The position numbers and the translations under genes were made by a program. Source: Methanohalophilus mahii DSM 5219 (GTDB lineage: Archaea; Halobacteriota; Methanosarcinia; Methanosarcinales; Methanosarcinaceae). Taken from it: a DNA stretch of 64,000 nucleotides. The DNA is taken from contig NC_014002.1 of the NCBI RefSeq assembly GCF_000025865.1, forward strand, positions 1,612,001 to 1,676,000. Direction: 5' to 3'. Every line of letters begins with the position of its first letter. Position 1 is the first letter of the stretch. Positions 45,811 through 55,027 of the stretch are shown here, one piece after another. The notes below the pieces were generated by a model. It did no database searches. It had not been told where the DNA came from and saw only the letters and a program-made list of their open reading frames with translations.

Positions 45811-46416
45811 TTACATAGTCAATTTCAGTTGTTTTGTCTTGGGAACCAGCCCATCCAGATTTACAAAAACCTTGAGTATTGGTAAAAGAACTATTCCAGT
45901 ATATTGAAGATAACTATCGTCTTCATCCGTTAACTCATAAGCAGGGTCCGGTGAAGGTATTGTAATCCGCGTTATGGAATTGCGAAAGGATTTAATATCT
46001 TTTTCAGGTACTTCTTTTATATGATTGCCATGTTGCACCGCATCCATGATCGTATTTTCATGAAAACCCATTGATTTTAGCTCAGCTCTGAAAACCGGTC
46101 TTTCCAGCAGATAAGAAAATATATAGATCGCTACGTAGATGCGTTTGGATGCAGGGACATCTTTCAGATGATGGCCTATAAGAGAATAAATGTTCTCTTC
46201 TTCTTTCCCGGCATTCTCTGAAAGTTTATAGGTCTTTGACGGAGGTACCTCTATTTCATCAAGTTTTTTCAGATCTCTTAATGCCCTCAAATAGCCGGTC
46301 ATGATTAAACGATGCTCATCGATACCTTCCGATTTGAGGTCTCTGGTGATGCCACTAATCGAAAGTTGTCGATTATCAAGCAACTTGAAAATTTTAGAAT
46401 ACAACGCCTCTGTCAT
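45811..46416 (-). CDS. Winged-helix DNA-binding protein upstream of the Ni/Co operon
   Basis: The 201-residue product begins with a likely helix-turn-helix (residues about 5-60, LLDNRQLSISGITRDLKSEGIDEHRLIMTGYLRALRDLKKL) followed by an EVPPSKTYKL wing. The remaining 130 residues are mixed charged and hydrophobic, and I do not recognise a ligand domain. It lacks the ribbon-helix-helix fold of NikR, so it is not a NikR. It is transcribed toward the Ni/Co operon, separated by 216 bp that hold the operator. A short palindrome AACA-GTAT-TGTT at 46425-46436 lies just before its start and could be an autoregulatory site. Target genes are unknown. Confidence 0.6.
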   Translation of the reverse strand: MTEALYSKIFKLLDNRQLSISGITRDLKSEGIDEHRLIMTGYLRALRDLKKLDEIEVPPSKTYKLSENAGKEEENIYSLIGHHLKDVPASKRIYVAIYIFSYLLERPVFRAELKSMGFHENTIMDAVQHGNHIKEVPEKDIKSFRNSITRITIPSPDPAYELTDEDDSYLQYTGIVLLPILKVFVNLDGLVPKTKQLKLTM

Positions 46417-46597
46417 AATAACTGAACAGTATTGTTAACAGGATTGAATAAATGTAACGGTATAAAATGTATGACGAAAAACTTCGATAATTATCAATAT
46501 CAATACTACAACACATTTATTAATCTTAAGACCATATTAGTATAGCTGTATTAGCCTTTTCTAAATCAAATCAATAACCTACATATGAGGTTTTGTG

Positions 46598-47107
46598 ATG
46601 CCCAGGAGAACCCGAATAATAAACGACCCATCTGAAATGGTACCCCTCCTACAAACATTCAGGTCAAAGGAGCATAAACATGTCTTCAACGCACTCAGTA
46701 CAGAGTGGATGACAAAAAGCCAGCTTGACGAAAAAATGGGAATTGACACAGAGGAAAGTATCGATATACTCCAGAAATGCGGGTTACTGGAAAGCCAGTG
46801 GCGCATGCCCAAACCTGGAGATAAACCGGATAAGGAATATCACTCATCGTATTCAAAAGTACAGGCTAATTTCCAGTGTTCTTTTGATGACCTTAGTGAA
46901 ATAATTACTTTAACGTTCACTCCTTACGAAGAAATAAAAGACCTGATAGGAGAACTGGAAAAGGAAGTAGAAAGTGGTAACCATTCCATGAGTGCTCTTA
47001 CGCGTAAGCTCAACAGAAGTGCATTGTACATAAGATCTCTTGCCAGAAGAGCCAACAGGTTAACTGTTATGGGCCAGAGGCTGAAAATGAATGAGGAAAA
47101 GAAATGA
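46598..47107 (+). CDS. Helix-turn-helix protein, ArsR-like, first of a two-gene regulator unit
   Basis: The start ATG at 46598 follows GAGGT by six bases; a GTG one codon earlier is in frame. The 169-residue product has a winged-helix region (about 25-70, HVFNALSTEWMTKSQLDEKMGIDTEESIDILQKCGLLES) and a C-terminal alpha-helical region (EEIKDLIGELEKEVESGNHSMSALTRKLN). It overlaps the following regulator by 4 bp. It is divergent from the 201-residue regulator. Such HTH pairs are common in Methanosarcinales but I know no target for this one. Confidence 0.7.
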   Translation: MPRRTRIINDPSEMVPLLQTFRSKEHKHVFNALSTEWMTKSQLDEKMGIDTEESIDILQKCGLLESQWRMPKPGDKPDKEYHSSYSKVQANFQCSFDDLSEIITLTFTPYEEIKDLIGELEKEVESGNHSMSALTRKLNRSALYIRSLARRANRLTVMGQRLKMNEEKK

Positions 47108-47892
47108 TTGACATTCTCCAGAGTAAAAGCGGTATTACCAAGTTCCAGATACTTATCGAAGTTGCCGCCCATCAGCCCAATGTCAGACAGAAAGAAATAG
47201 CAGAAAAAGTCGGTGTGACTCCTCAGGCAGTTTCAGAATATATCAAGGAACTTACATCTGAAGGATATATTTATTCTGATGGAAGGGTACGCTACAGAAT
47301 TACAAAAAATGGAGTAGAATGGGTTCTGGAAAATGCTGCCGACATGAAAAGGTATGCCAAATTCGTAATGAGTGACATTATAAGCCATGTATCTACCTGG
47401 ACTGCTATTGCCGATGAAAATCTGGAAAAGGGTGAAGATGTCTATCTTCATATGAGAGACGGTTTGCTATATGTTGATACTAAGGTAGAAGCAGATGCCC
47501 GGGGTGTCACCATATCTGATGCAGAAGAAGGAGAAGATGTAGGTGTCACAAACCTGACCGGGATGATTGACCTGGAAACAGCAAGTATTACGGTCTGCAA
47601 GATTCCCCGCAGCGAAAGGCAGGGCTCCAGAAATGTAGATTTGGAACGATTGAAAAAACTCACCGAGTCAAAGGACTATATAGCAGTGATTGGAGTTGAA
47701 TCCCTAGTGGCACTCAAAAAAATTGGAAGTCAACCCGATGTTATGTATGGTGCCAAGGAATCAGTCGTAGAAGCTGCATTCCATGGGCTTTCCTCCCTTG
47801 TGCTTGCAATCGATGAGCAGGTCCCCACTATAATGAGCAAACTTGAGATGGAAAACCTGGAATACGAACTTGTAGACCTGAGTCTTCATTAA
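47104..47892 (+). CDS. MarR-like winged-helix regulator with a C-terminal sensing-type domain
   Basis: The 262-residue product has a winged helix at about 10-75 (VRQKEIAEKVGVTPQAVSEYIKELTSEGYIYSDGRVRYRITKNG). The large C-terminal domain (about 100-262) contains repeated beta/turn elements (DAEEGEDVGVTNLTGMIDLETASITVCKIPRSERQG) that I do not recognise from well-known families, though methanogens carry many paralogues. It is coupled to the preceding HTH gene by a 4-bp overlap, and a phosphodiesterase gene follows 9 bp later. Confidence 0.7.
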   Translation: MIDILQSKSGITKFQILIEVAAHQPNVRQKEIAEKVGVTPQAVSEYIKELTSEGYIYSDGRVRYRITKNGVEWVLENAADMKRYAKFVMSDIISHVSTWTAIADENLEKGEDVYLHMRDGLLYVDTKVEADARGVTISDAEEGEDVGVTNLTGMIDLETASITVCKIPRSERQGSRNVDLERLKKLTESKDYIAVIGVESLVALKKIGSQPDVMYGAKESVVEAAFHGLSSLVLAIDEQVPTIMSKLEMENLEYELVDLSLH

Positions 47893-47901
47893 GGTAAAAA
47901 C

Positions 47902-48435
47902 ATGAAGGTACTTGTTATTTCAGATACACATCTCAAAGGTGGAGAAATTCCTCCCGGCTTGAAAGACCTGATTGACAAATATGACATGGTAATACATGCC
48001 GGAGATTTTACTACACCAGAATGTTATAGGGCTTTCAATGATACAGGGAAACTCAAATCAGTACATGGAAACTCCGATACAGACGAATTAAAAGATCTTC
48101 TGCCTGAAACCCTGCATCTAGACCTGGACGGTATAAGTGTCGGCGTGGTCCACGAAGCCGCCCTTTCAATAAACGATACAACAGCCCTGCGCTACAAAGC
48201 CCTTGAAATGGGTGTTAATGTACTGATATTCGGCCATATTCACAGGCCACTGATAGAAAAAACAGATGTAATGGTATTGTGTCCCGGCTCTCCTACATCC
48301 CCACGTATGTCAGACCCTATGGCCGCTGAACTAAATATCGAAAAAGGTGAAGTAAAAGCAAGATTTATAGAAATAAAAGGAAAATCTTGTGGTTTTGTCG
48401 GATTTACAAGAGAACTTGAAAACGCAGACAATTAA
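47902..48435 (+). CDS. YfcE/MJ0936-type metallophosphoesterase
   Basis: A 177-residue calcineurin-like phosphodiesterase. The metal ligands are visible in order: VISDTHLKG (about 4-12), HAGDFTTPE (about 32-40), VHGNSDTDELKD (about 54-65), VHEAAL and FGHIHRPLIE (about 111-120). These are the canonical DxH, GD, GNxD, H and GHTH-like positions (here GHIH). Small members cleave phosphodiesters in vitro; natural substrate unknown. The start follows AAGGT in the tail of the previous gene. Confidence 0.88.
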   Translation: MKVLVISDTHLKGGEIPPGLKDLIDKYDMVIHAGDFTTPECYRAFNDTGKLKSVHGNSDTDELKDLLPETLHLDLDGISVGVVHEAALSINDTTALRYKALEMGVNVLIFGHIHRPLIEKTDVMVLCPGSPTSPRMSDPMAAELNIEKGEVKARFIEIKGKSCGFVGFTRELENADN

Positions 48436-48440
48436 TCTTT

Positions 48441-48683
48441 TTACTTTTTCCCATCAATAGTTTCTATTTTAAAGATAACTCCAAGCCCATTAAGGCTCAG
48501 GTGTACTTTATCTCCGAACTGGAGGATTTCCTCAACATGAACATTATTGCCCCATTCATAGACATAGTCATAATATCCCTGAATTGGTTTAAACCCCAGA
48601 GACAGAAGGCGGCGGTTAACTTCAGAGGGACTTGCACCTTCACTGTTAAACCATACCAACAGGTAAGTTTTCACAAATATCAC
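48441..48683 (-). CDS. Small conserved-looking protein of unknown function, 80 residues
   Basis: The 80-residue acid-basic mixed protein (MIFVKTYLLVWFNSEGASPSEV...) has a ferredoxin-like-fold-sized beta/alpha composition with LLSLGFKPIQGYYDYVYEWG in the middle. No catalytic motif is visible. The start ATG lies in AT-rich sequence with AGGTGAT upstream. It ends 5 bp from the convergent phosphodiesterase gene, and the T-rich stretch between them may end both transcripts. It is kept as a gene because of its ribosome site and regular composition; the function is unknown. Confidence 0.6.
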   Translation of the reverse strand: MIFVKTYLLVWFNSEGASPSEVNRRLLSLGFKPIQGYYDYVYEWGNNVHVEEILQFGDKVHLSLNGLGVIFKIETIDGKK

Positions 48684-48748
48684 CTAACTAAAAATAGATT
48701 TAATTATTTATTATACTTATGCAAAAAAATGTGTGCAAAATGCACACA

Positions 48749-49315
48749 TCAAATCTGTTCTTTCAGGGATTTCAAAGCATCCAATACCATGGATGAATAA
48801 CTTCCCTTATCGGTATTGTAGTGCTCTCTGGCACGAACCACATATGTATCTGAACCATCCAGATTATTTAATCTGTTAATTGTCTGAATAGCAGCATCAA
48901 CAACCCACATGTCTCGTGTGTTACCATCAACTATGCTTATGGATTCAGATCTTATGGAAGTAATAGTATCCCCATCAGGAGTCTCATAAACACTGGGTTT
49001 GCCTGCAACAGCTACAAATGCGGGCGTTTCACATTCTGACAACAGTTGTGCTGCTTCCGGCTGGTACTGACCTGCGTATATTGTGAAAGTACCTGTAGGA
49101 TCAGTAACCCGACCTCTCCAGTATTCTGCTTCATTGCCTATATTTTCCTTTTCGATAAGAGTCCCTACGATAAAAAGGCGATTTACCCTGGCCCCGGTTG
49201 GTGTTAACAGATACTGGGGAGAATAAACATCGTCACCTTCCCTGAATGAGAGATCCGAATTCCTGAACTCTTTTGCAAACATTCGTTTTGCTACTTCACG
49301 TACATAGGTAGACAT
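48749..49315 (-). CDS. RPA-associated OB-fold protein, COG3390 type
   Basis: The 188-residue product is the archaeal RPA family protein that pairs with a large single-strand-binding RPA. It has an OB fold (about 45-120, with VGTLIEKENIGNEAEYWRGRVTDPTGTFTIYAG) and an alpha-helical C-terminus. Its ATG is adjacent to the stop of the RPA gene upstream, so the two are co-translated. The function is inferred to be support of replication and repair together with RPA. Confidence 0.88.
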   Translation of the reverse strand: MSTYVREVAKRMFAKEFRNSDLSFREGDDVYSPQYLLTPTGARVNRLFIVGTLIEKENIGNEAEYWRGRVTDPTGTFTIYAGQYQPEAAQLLSECETPAFVAVAGKPSVYETPDGDTITSIRSESISIVDGNTRDMWVVDAAIQTINRLNNLDGSDTYVVRAREHYNTDKGSYSSMVLDALKSLKEQI

Positions 49316-50866
49316 TCAGGCCACCTCCAGATCTGCAATAAGCTCGTCAACCTTTTCCATATCAACATTGGATAATGGTTCAATGGATTTTGCTATTAAG
49401 TAACGATCAGCAAGCGATCCTTCCACATAATAATATTTCCCCACAAGGTCCTCACGCATTTTACTTATCACAACTGTTTGATCAAGAGCATCCGCTGCAA
49501 GATTAATTGCTTCCTCAAGCGTGATACCGGTCAATTCTTCGGTAATTTCCCTGTTCAAAAGAACATCCTGCACAATTTCCCCGTTATCAAGCACAGCTTT
49601 GATACGCAGATCATAAGTCCCATCAACCTTGCCGTGCTCCATACAGGCTCCTTTTGTAAGTGCCCGGTTACATTCAGGACAGCGTTTTATAAGACCGGAA
49701 CCATCCTGAATATCAATCATTGCACCCTGGAAACTATTAGCTCCAACTTCTATTTCTTCAAAAAGAGGTTCAACTGTAGTAGTACGATTGAGAATTACTT
49801 CATAATTTCCATTCCACTCATTGACAACAATATTATTGAAACGATAAACATGTCCTTCTTCTACATCTGGCAGATCATCACGAGACCACTTGATAAATTT
49901 GATAGTGCCAGTTTTGTCACCAAGAATCCCGACCTGGGATATCGCATCATTGGAATTGTCCCATAATTGGACAACCTTGGCTTCAATGTTGGCCCACATG
50001 TTTTCCTGCCGCAATTCTGAAAGTAAACGATCTTCAGCCGACCCCTGTGGCTGGAATGAAGTATCAATATCCTCTTCCAGAGGTTCAATGCTGCTGGTGC
50101 GGTTCAGGGTTACTTCATACTTACCGTTCCATTCGTTGACAACCACATTACTGAAAAGATAAGATTTACCTTCTTCTACATCAGGCAGATCATCACGAGT
50201 CCATTTGATGAATTTGATCGTACCGGATTCATCCCCAAGAATTCCAACCTGGGAAATTGTTTCATTGGAATTATCCCATAACTGGACAACTTTGGCTTTG
50301 AGATTGGCCCACATATTTTCCTGATTCAGATCTGAAACCTGACATTCTTCAGGAGAACCGGCGGAAGTTGAACCTGCATCAATATCTGTTGCAAGAGGTT
50401 CTATGGAACTGGTACGATTCAGGGTTAATTCCAGTTTACCATTCCATTCGTTGACAACTACATTACTAAAACGGTATGATTTACCTTCTTCAACATCAGG
50501 AAGATTGTCCCTGGCCCATTTGATAAATTTTATTCGACCGGTAGAATCACCAACAAGACCTACCTGGGAAATTGAACTGTTTGAATTGTCCCATAATTGT
50601 AATACTTTAATGTCGACATTAACCCATTGATCCTGTTTCAAATCCGCAATATTAGACATGGTTGCGGGTTTTGATTGGTTGAAAAATTCATTTTTGTCGA
50701 CATCATACTGCTTAAGCAAAACATTTACAGTATTTTTTCGTGCCTCATTTGCGGGAACTTTGAACTTGTTAATCAGTTTATCAAGCCGTTCTTCAATTTC
50801 TTCCAGAGGAACTTCTATTCCCATATCCTTAAATTGGGTCTGTATACCCTTTGCAATGTCTTCCAT
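49316..50866 (-). CDS. Replication protein A, three-OB-fold plus zinc finger
   Basis: The ATG at 50866 follows AAGGTGATTTT; the frame extends 48 codons upstream without support. The 516-residue single-strand-DNA-binding protein has a helical N-terminus (about 1-75) and three closely similar OB units near 81-160, 186-265 and 291-370 with a 105-residue period. Each contains QLWDNSN-x3-SQVG and IKFIKW-RD-LPDVEEG. A zinc finger C396-x2-C399...C408-x2-H411 precedes a fourth OB-like region. The three units are more alike than usual, so internal gene conversion is possible (inference). It is cytoplasmic and DNA-bound. Confidence 0.9.
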   Translation of the reverse strand: MEDIAKGIQTQFKDMGIEVPLEEIEERLDKLINKFKVPANEARKNTVNVLLKQYDVDKNEFFNQSKPATMSNIADLKQDQWVNVDIKVLQLWDNSNSSISQVGLVGDSTGRIKFIKWARDNLPDVEEGKSYRFSNVVVNEWNGKLELTLNRTSSIEPLATDIDAGSTSAGSPEECQVSDLNQENMWANLKAKVVQLWDNSNETISQVGILGDESGTIKFIKWTRDDLPDVEEGKSYLFSNVVVNEWNGKYEVTLNRTSSIEPLEEDIDTSFQPQGSAEDRLLSELRQENMWANIEAKVVQLWDNSNDAISQVGILGDKTGTIKFIKWSRDDLPDVEEGHVYRFNNIVVNEWNGNYEVILNRTTTVEPLFEEIEVGANSFQGAMIDIQDGSGLIKRCPECNRALTKGACMEHGKVDGTYDLRIKAVLDNGEIVQDVLLNREITEELTGITLEEAINLAADALDQTVVISKMREDLVGKYYYVEGSLADRYLIAKSIEPLSNVDMEKVDELIADLEVA

Positions 50867-50960
50867 AAAATCACCTTGACCTCTTGTTTTTCCTTCTAGA
50901 GAGGCAAAGGTGAATATGCCGTTAGGGTATATATAGATGTTTGAAGTGGAGTGAAAGTAA

Positions 50961-52793
50961 TCAACGCTCAAAAAGGTCTGCAACCTTCTGTGCTGAATCA
51001 TCTTCACCAATTACAGTTATGATATCATCATATTCAAGTACAACACTCCCATTAGCGATAAATGATTCGTTACCTCTGCGGACCATTAACAAAAGGCTGT
51101 TTTCAGGCAATTTAAGTTCACTTATAGCTTTGCCCACAACTTTGGGATTACTTACATGTGCTTCTATGATATCAGCTCCTTCCCCCACTTCACACATAGA
51201 GAACATATGAGGACGGCCAACCATGTTGTCCAGCACAAGAGCAGTTGTCATTGCAGGACTCATTGCTCTTATTTCGAGGTCCCAGAAAGCATGCAGGTTT
51301 TCAATATTATTAACACGTGCAACGATCTGATCCTTATCAAAGTTAAACTTGGTCTTGGCAATCTGGCAAATTAGAAGATTAGTATTGTCCTTGTCAGTAG
51401 TTGCAACTACATATTTAGCATGATCGATTCCTGCTTCCTTAAGAACATTAATATCTTCCGCATCACCATGCACAACCCTTATATTAGATTTCATAAGTTT
51501 CTGGCAATTTTCTTCTGAAGGGTCTACAACTACTACATTTTCTCCTCTCTTTTCAAAACGCTCGGCGAGAATCTTTCCAACCTCACCGCCACCTAATAAA
51601 AGTATCTCCATTGGAATCACTCCTAAGAATTTAGCAATACGATTGGCAAGAGAACCAGTCATTAAAACCGTAATAATGATGGTAATAAATATAAGTCCTA
51701 CAAGGGCATCACCGCCTACCATCCCCATTGAATTTAACTTTACTGCAAAATAGGTTGCAATCGAAGCAGGAACCACTCCCCGTGGACCTACAAACGAAAT
51801 AAATAATTTTTCATTCCGATTAAAAGACGTGTCATGTGTAGAAAGAAATACAGAAATTGGCCTGGCCACGAAAATCAGGACCATTACAACCGCTACACCC
51901 ACAAGTCCTATCTGTATAATGTAATCAAACTGCAGTAATGCTGCAAGTAACAGGAAGATCAAAGACAACATCATCAATACAAGATCAGCCTTGAACTCTT
52001 TTAATGCAGATTTATAGGGAACATTGGATGAACCCACCATAATACCAAATATTGCAACAGCAAGAATTCCCGATTCATTGGCAAGAGATTCAGCAATCAC
52101 AAAGGTGGCAATCACCATTGTAAAGGTAATGAATCGTACTGTTTGTTCAGTAAGAAGCATTTTGCCAAGGATATTTCGCAACAAAAAACCACTGGCCATA
52201 CCAAAAATCAGTCCCATTCCTACTCGTTGTATAAAAAAACCGACAAGTTCCAAGCCTGAAAGAGGTGAAACAATCAATTCAAAAATAAGTGCTGCTAATA
52301 TAACACTTGCAGCATCATTGAGAACACCTTCAAGTTCAAGTATCTTGCTGACTTTATGGGGCACATTGACATTCCTTACAAGCGGAGTTATCACTGTTGG
52401 ACCGGTAGCTGTTACAAGTGCACCAAAAAGAGCAGCAATACTCAGAGGTAGTCCTGCAATATAATAACTGGCTGTCGTGGCTAGTATAAATGTTACAATA
52501 ACCCCAAATATAACAAGCCTTAATACACTCTTTTGAATACTACGTATAGAACGAAGGTCAATGTGGAGGCCACCATCAAAAACAATGACAGACACACAGA
52601 GAGCAACAATTGCTGTGAGTCCTTCACCCAAAATCGAGGGATCCAATATATTGAGAACCTCCGGGCCTGCAATTATTCCCTCAATCAGAAGGAAGATCAA
52701 AATAGGCATACGAAAGCGTATACTCAAAAGATGAGCTATAATCGTCAGAAGAAGCACAGCAAGTGCGACCTGTAAAAAATATATTGAATCCAC
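50961..52793 (-). CDS. NhaP-type Na+(K+)/H+ antiporter with C-terminal RCK (TrkA) domains
   Basis: The 610-residue product has about 12 membrane helices in the first 390 residues, including the CPA-type sequence ATGPTVITPL near 133-142 and a GPRGVVPASIATYF region near 330-343. A TrkA-N Rossmann domain (about 393-510, LLLGGGEVGKILAERF) and a TrkA-C domain follow. It moves cations against protons, and the RCK pair probably senses nucleotides or second messengers. The start is GTG at 52793 with GGAG eight bases upstream. It is a single gene next to the mtt-mtb operon terminator. Confidence 0.9.
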   Translation of the reverse strand: MDSIYFLQVALAVLLLTIIAHLLSIRFRMPILIFLLIEGIIAGPEVLNILDPSILGEGLTAIVALCVSVIVFDGGLHIDLRSIRSIQKSVLRLVIFGVIVTFILATTASYYIAGLPLSIAALFGALVTATGPTVITPLVRNVNVPHKVSKILELEGVLNDAASVILAALIFELIVSPLSGLELVGFFIQRVGMGLIFGMASGFLLRNILGKMLLTEQTVRFITFTMVIATFVIAESLANESGILAVAIFGIMVGSSNVPYKSALKEFKADLVLMMLSLIFLLLAALLQFDYIIQIGLVGVAVVMVLIFVARPISVFLSTHDTSFNRNEKLFISFVGPRGVVPASIATYFAVKLNSMGMVGGDALVGLIFITIIITVLMTGSLANRIAKFLGVIPMEILLLGGGEVGKILAERFEKRGENVVVVDPSEENCQKLMKSNIRVVHGDAEDINVLKEAGIDHAKYVVATTDKDNTNLLICQIAKTKFNFDKDQIVARVNNIENLHAFWDLEIRAMSPAMTTALVLDNMVGRPHMFSMCEVGEGADIIEAHVSNPKVVGKAISELKLPENSLLLMVRRGNESFIANGSVVLEYDDIITVIGEDDSAQKVADLFER

Positions 52794-52898
52794 CTTGTCA
52801 TCTCCACTGAGGTTAATAGGATAACCAGAAAAAAGGTTTCCATATATAAATCTTTTATGAAGATATTGAATCCATAAAAAGAATCGTTGATATTTAGT

Positions 52899-52938
52899 TT
52901 AAAAAAGAAGAAAAATCCTATCTGCAAAAGCAGACAGG
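52899..52938 (-). terminator. Intrinsic terminator of the mttB-mtbB operon
   Basis: On the minus strand CCTGTCTGC and GCAGATAGG form a 9-bp stem with one G-U pair over TTTT, followed by ATTTTTCTTCTTTTTT. It starts 13 bp after the mtbB stop. This is the clearest terminator in the window. Confidence 0.8.
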
Positions 52939-52950
52939 AAATAATTAATT

Positions 52951-54354
52951 TTAGCCTGTGATTTGCCTGAATTTATCGCAGCAGTTGATTTCAATATCGA
53001 GAAGTTTCTCAATATTCATCTTGGATGCGATACCCTTGGCACATCCTGGTACGGATGTAAGTACACCAATGTCAAGGTCTTCACGGATTTCCCTCATGAC
53101 ATATTCGTCTCCCAGGTCAAGTGATTCAACACCGAGTTTCTTGGCGACATAGTCCTTGGCTTCATTTATGCGCATGTTCTCGGAGAACTGCATCCTGGCA
53201 ACAAGGTCACCGGCTGCACGCATTCCTGTAAGACCGGATGCCATGATATGTGAGATTGGCATACCGATTGGGTCGCCAACTCCTATCTATATACCATCGA
53301 CACCTGCAATCTCGACCATCGCCTTGCTGGCACGGGTTACTGCATCGATTGGTGGAGTCTCGAACATTGGGATACCGCCGACACCCATACCCATGTCAAC
53401 ATGACAGGGGATGTTTGCAGCTGAAACGGCTGCCTTGGTGAAGGTTACTGCACGAGCAAGGTTCCATGCGGAGGACTTGCTGGTGTTGGTGTTACAGACC
53501 GGACCGAACACATTTGCACCGGCTTCCTCAGCAAGTGGCACCTGTTCATGTGGCCACAGCCCTGCAAGAGCCTTACCTTCGAACTCAAGTTCACCGTGCA
53601 TACCCAGGGTACATTCTCCGGCCATACCTGCTTCGATGTAGATGTTGGGGAATTCTTCCCTGAGTGCTTTCATTGCGTACAGGGATGCATATACGTCTCC
53701 GTCACCTGCTGCACCGATAGTATCGAAGTTGACACCGTCACAACCTACTTTCTGCAGGTGCTGCATGATCCAGGTAATGTCACGGGTTGCATGGTCACCT
53801 GCATGCTCGATGGATTCACGGGCTTCATTGATCTTGAAAGCCTTCATGAGGTCACCAGGGTTTTCGAAGGGACCATCTGGTGTATAATAGAGACCGAGAT
53901 TTGGCATTGCACCGTAGAGAAGGGGGACAGTCATGTTCTGCTGGCAGACTTCCATTGCCTGCTGTTCCTGGGCAATGACCGGTTTGACTGGTTTGAAACT
54001 GTAGTCGATGTGACCCAGTTCCATTGTGTCTGCACCAAAACCTCTCTCGTGCATCATACAGCCAGTAAGACGGCTGGATGGAATGCCCACACCACTGTTA
54101 CCCTGATCACCGTCGATCCTGAGAGTACCAATGTCATGGGTTACCGGGATTTCCATACCTGGTTCGACACTGACAATGCGGTTGGAATCCATAATGATAT
54201 CTGCGAGCTTGTCAAGTTCATCCCCGGAAAGTTCAGGAATGTCACCAAGGTCTGCTGCATCTGCACTACCTTCCTGTAGGTCTGCAATGATCTGCTCCTT
54301 GGTCATGGAGATACGCTCGCCGTCTCCCATCCTTACAAAATATTCATTTGCCAT
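52951..54354 (-). CDS. mtbB: Dimethylamine methyltransferase MtbB with in-frame pyrrolysine codon
   Basis: The full gene is 468 codons ending in TAA, if the UAG at 53287-53289 is read as pyrrolysine; the frame continues without break as IGVGDPIGM. Read as a stop, the first 355 codons would end before the conserved last 111 residues. The expected family length is 467 and pyrrolysine lies at codon 356, the established MtbB position. The protein moves a methyl group from dimethylamine to the corrinoid of MtbC. Conserved phrases are [15 protein letters not shown] and [13 protein letters not shown]. It is the last gene of the mtt-mtb operon, and AAGGTGAT precedes its ATG. Confidence 0.97.
53287..53289 (-). 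other. In-frame amber (UAG) codon of mtbB, pyrrolysine site
   Basis: On the minus strand the codons GGT ATA TAG ATA GGA interrupt mtbB at codon 356. The flanking residues GVDGI and IGVGDP are those of dimethylamine methyltransferases, where this UAG is translated as pyrrolysine. No pyl genes are in the window. Confidence 0.95.
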
Positions 54355-54365
54355 TAATAATCACC

Positions 54366-55004
54366 TTATAAGAGAAGCTCTTTTGCTTTGTTGACAGCTT
54401 CTGTTGCGTTTTCTGCATAGCAGTCTGCACCGATCTTTTTGGCCCATGCGCTGGTTGCAGGTGCGCCGCCTACCATGACTTTTACCTTGTCACGGAGACC
54501 TTCTTCTTCGAGGGCTTCGATTACTTCCTTCTGGCCCTGGAGAGTGGTGGTCATAAGTGCGGAAATGCCGACCATGTTTGCATCTGTTTCCTTGATCTTG
54601 GCAATGAAATCCGCTACAGGTGCATCACGGCCAATGTCATGAACTTCGAAGCCTGATGTCTGGAGCATGGTGGATACAATAGCCTTACCGATGTCGTGGA
54701 CATCTCCCTCTACTGTACCATTGACGATTACACTGGCAGCCTTTTCAGATGCTTCAGGCATATCGTCTTTGAGTTCATCCACACCGGCCTGCATGGCTTC
54801 TGCAGCCATCATGACATGTGGAAGGAAAAGTTTACCTCTTTCAAAAAGAGTACCGACTTCGTTCATACCTGCTGCAAGACCATTCTCGATGATGTCGGGA
54901 GCCTCGAGTTCACCACGGGCTTTTTCGACAGCGGCAAGAACCTGATCTTTCTTGCAACTTACAATAGCGTCAGACAATTCTTTGTATAATTCTTCTTTTG
55001 TCGT
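54366..55004 (-). CDS. mtbC: Dimethylamine corrinoid protein MtbC
   Basis: The corrinoid-carrying partner of MtbB. The corrinoid motif DVHDIG contains the cobalt-ligand His, with SALMTTTL and GGAPAT further on. The first conventional start in the frame is TTG at 54977 (MSDAIV), but the conserved N-terminus KEELYKEL lies upstream of it and lines up with the start of MttC in this same window (MATQEELQEK). The strong AAGGAGG at 55013-55019 is 5 bases from an ACA codon at 55007 and 8 bases from ACG at 55004; no ATG, GTG or TTG lies between them in this frame. I give ACG as the tentative start. It could also be TTG with a shortened product, or a sequence error of ATG. Confidence 0.88.
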   Translation of the reverse strand, partial: TTKEELYKELSDAIVSCKKDQVLAAVEKARGELEAPDIIENGLAAGMNEVGTLFERGKLFLPHVMMAAEAMQAGVDELKDDMPEASEKAASVIVNGTVEGDVHDIGKAIVSTMLQTSGFEVHDIGRDAPVADFIAKIKETDANMVGISALMTTTLQGQKEVIEALEEEGLRDKVKVMVGGAPATSAWAKKIGADCYAENATEAVNKAKELLL

Positions 55005-55027
55005 TGTTACAACCTCCTTAAAAAGTT

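Noticed and set aside
45811..46416. NikR as the regulator of the Ni/Co operon
   Set aside because: The protein has a winged-helix rather than the ribbon-helix-helix plus ACT form of NikR.
52951..53262. Separate 103-residue gene after mtbB
   Set aside because: It is the C-terminal part of mtbB after the pyrrolysine codon, not an independent gene.
53548..54279. A 243-codon plus-strand frame antisense to mtbB
   Set aside because: It is rich in Cys, His and Thr in an unlikely pattern and lies fully over the conserved mtbB gene, so it is a shadow frame.
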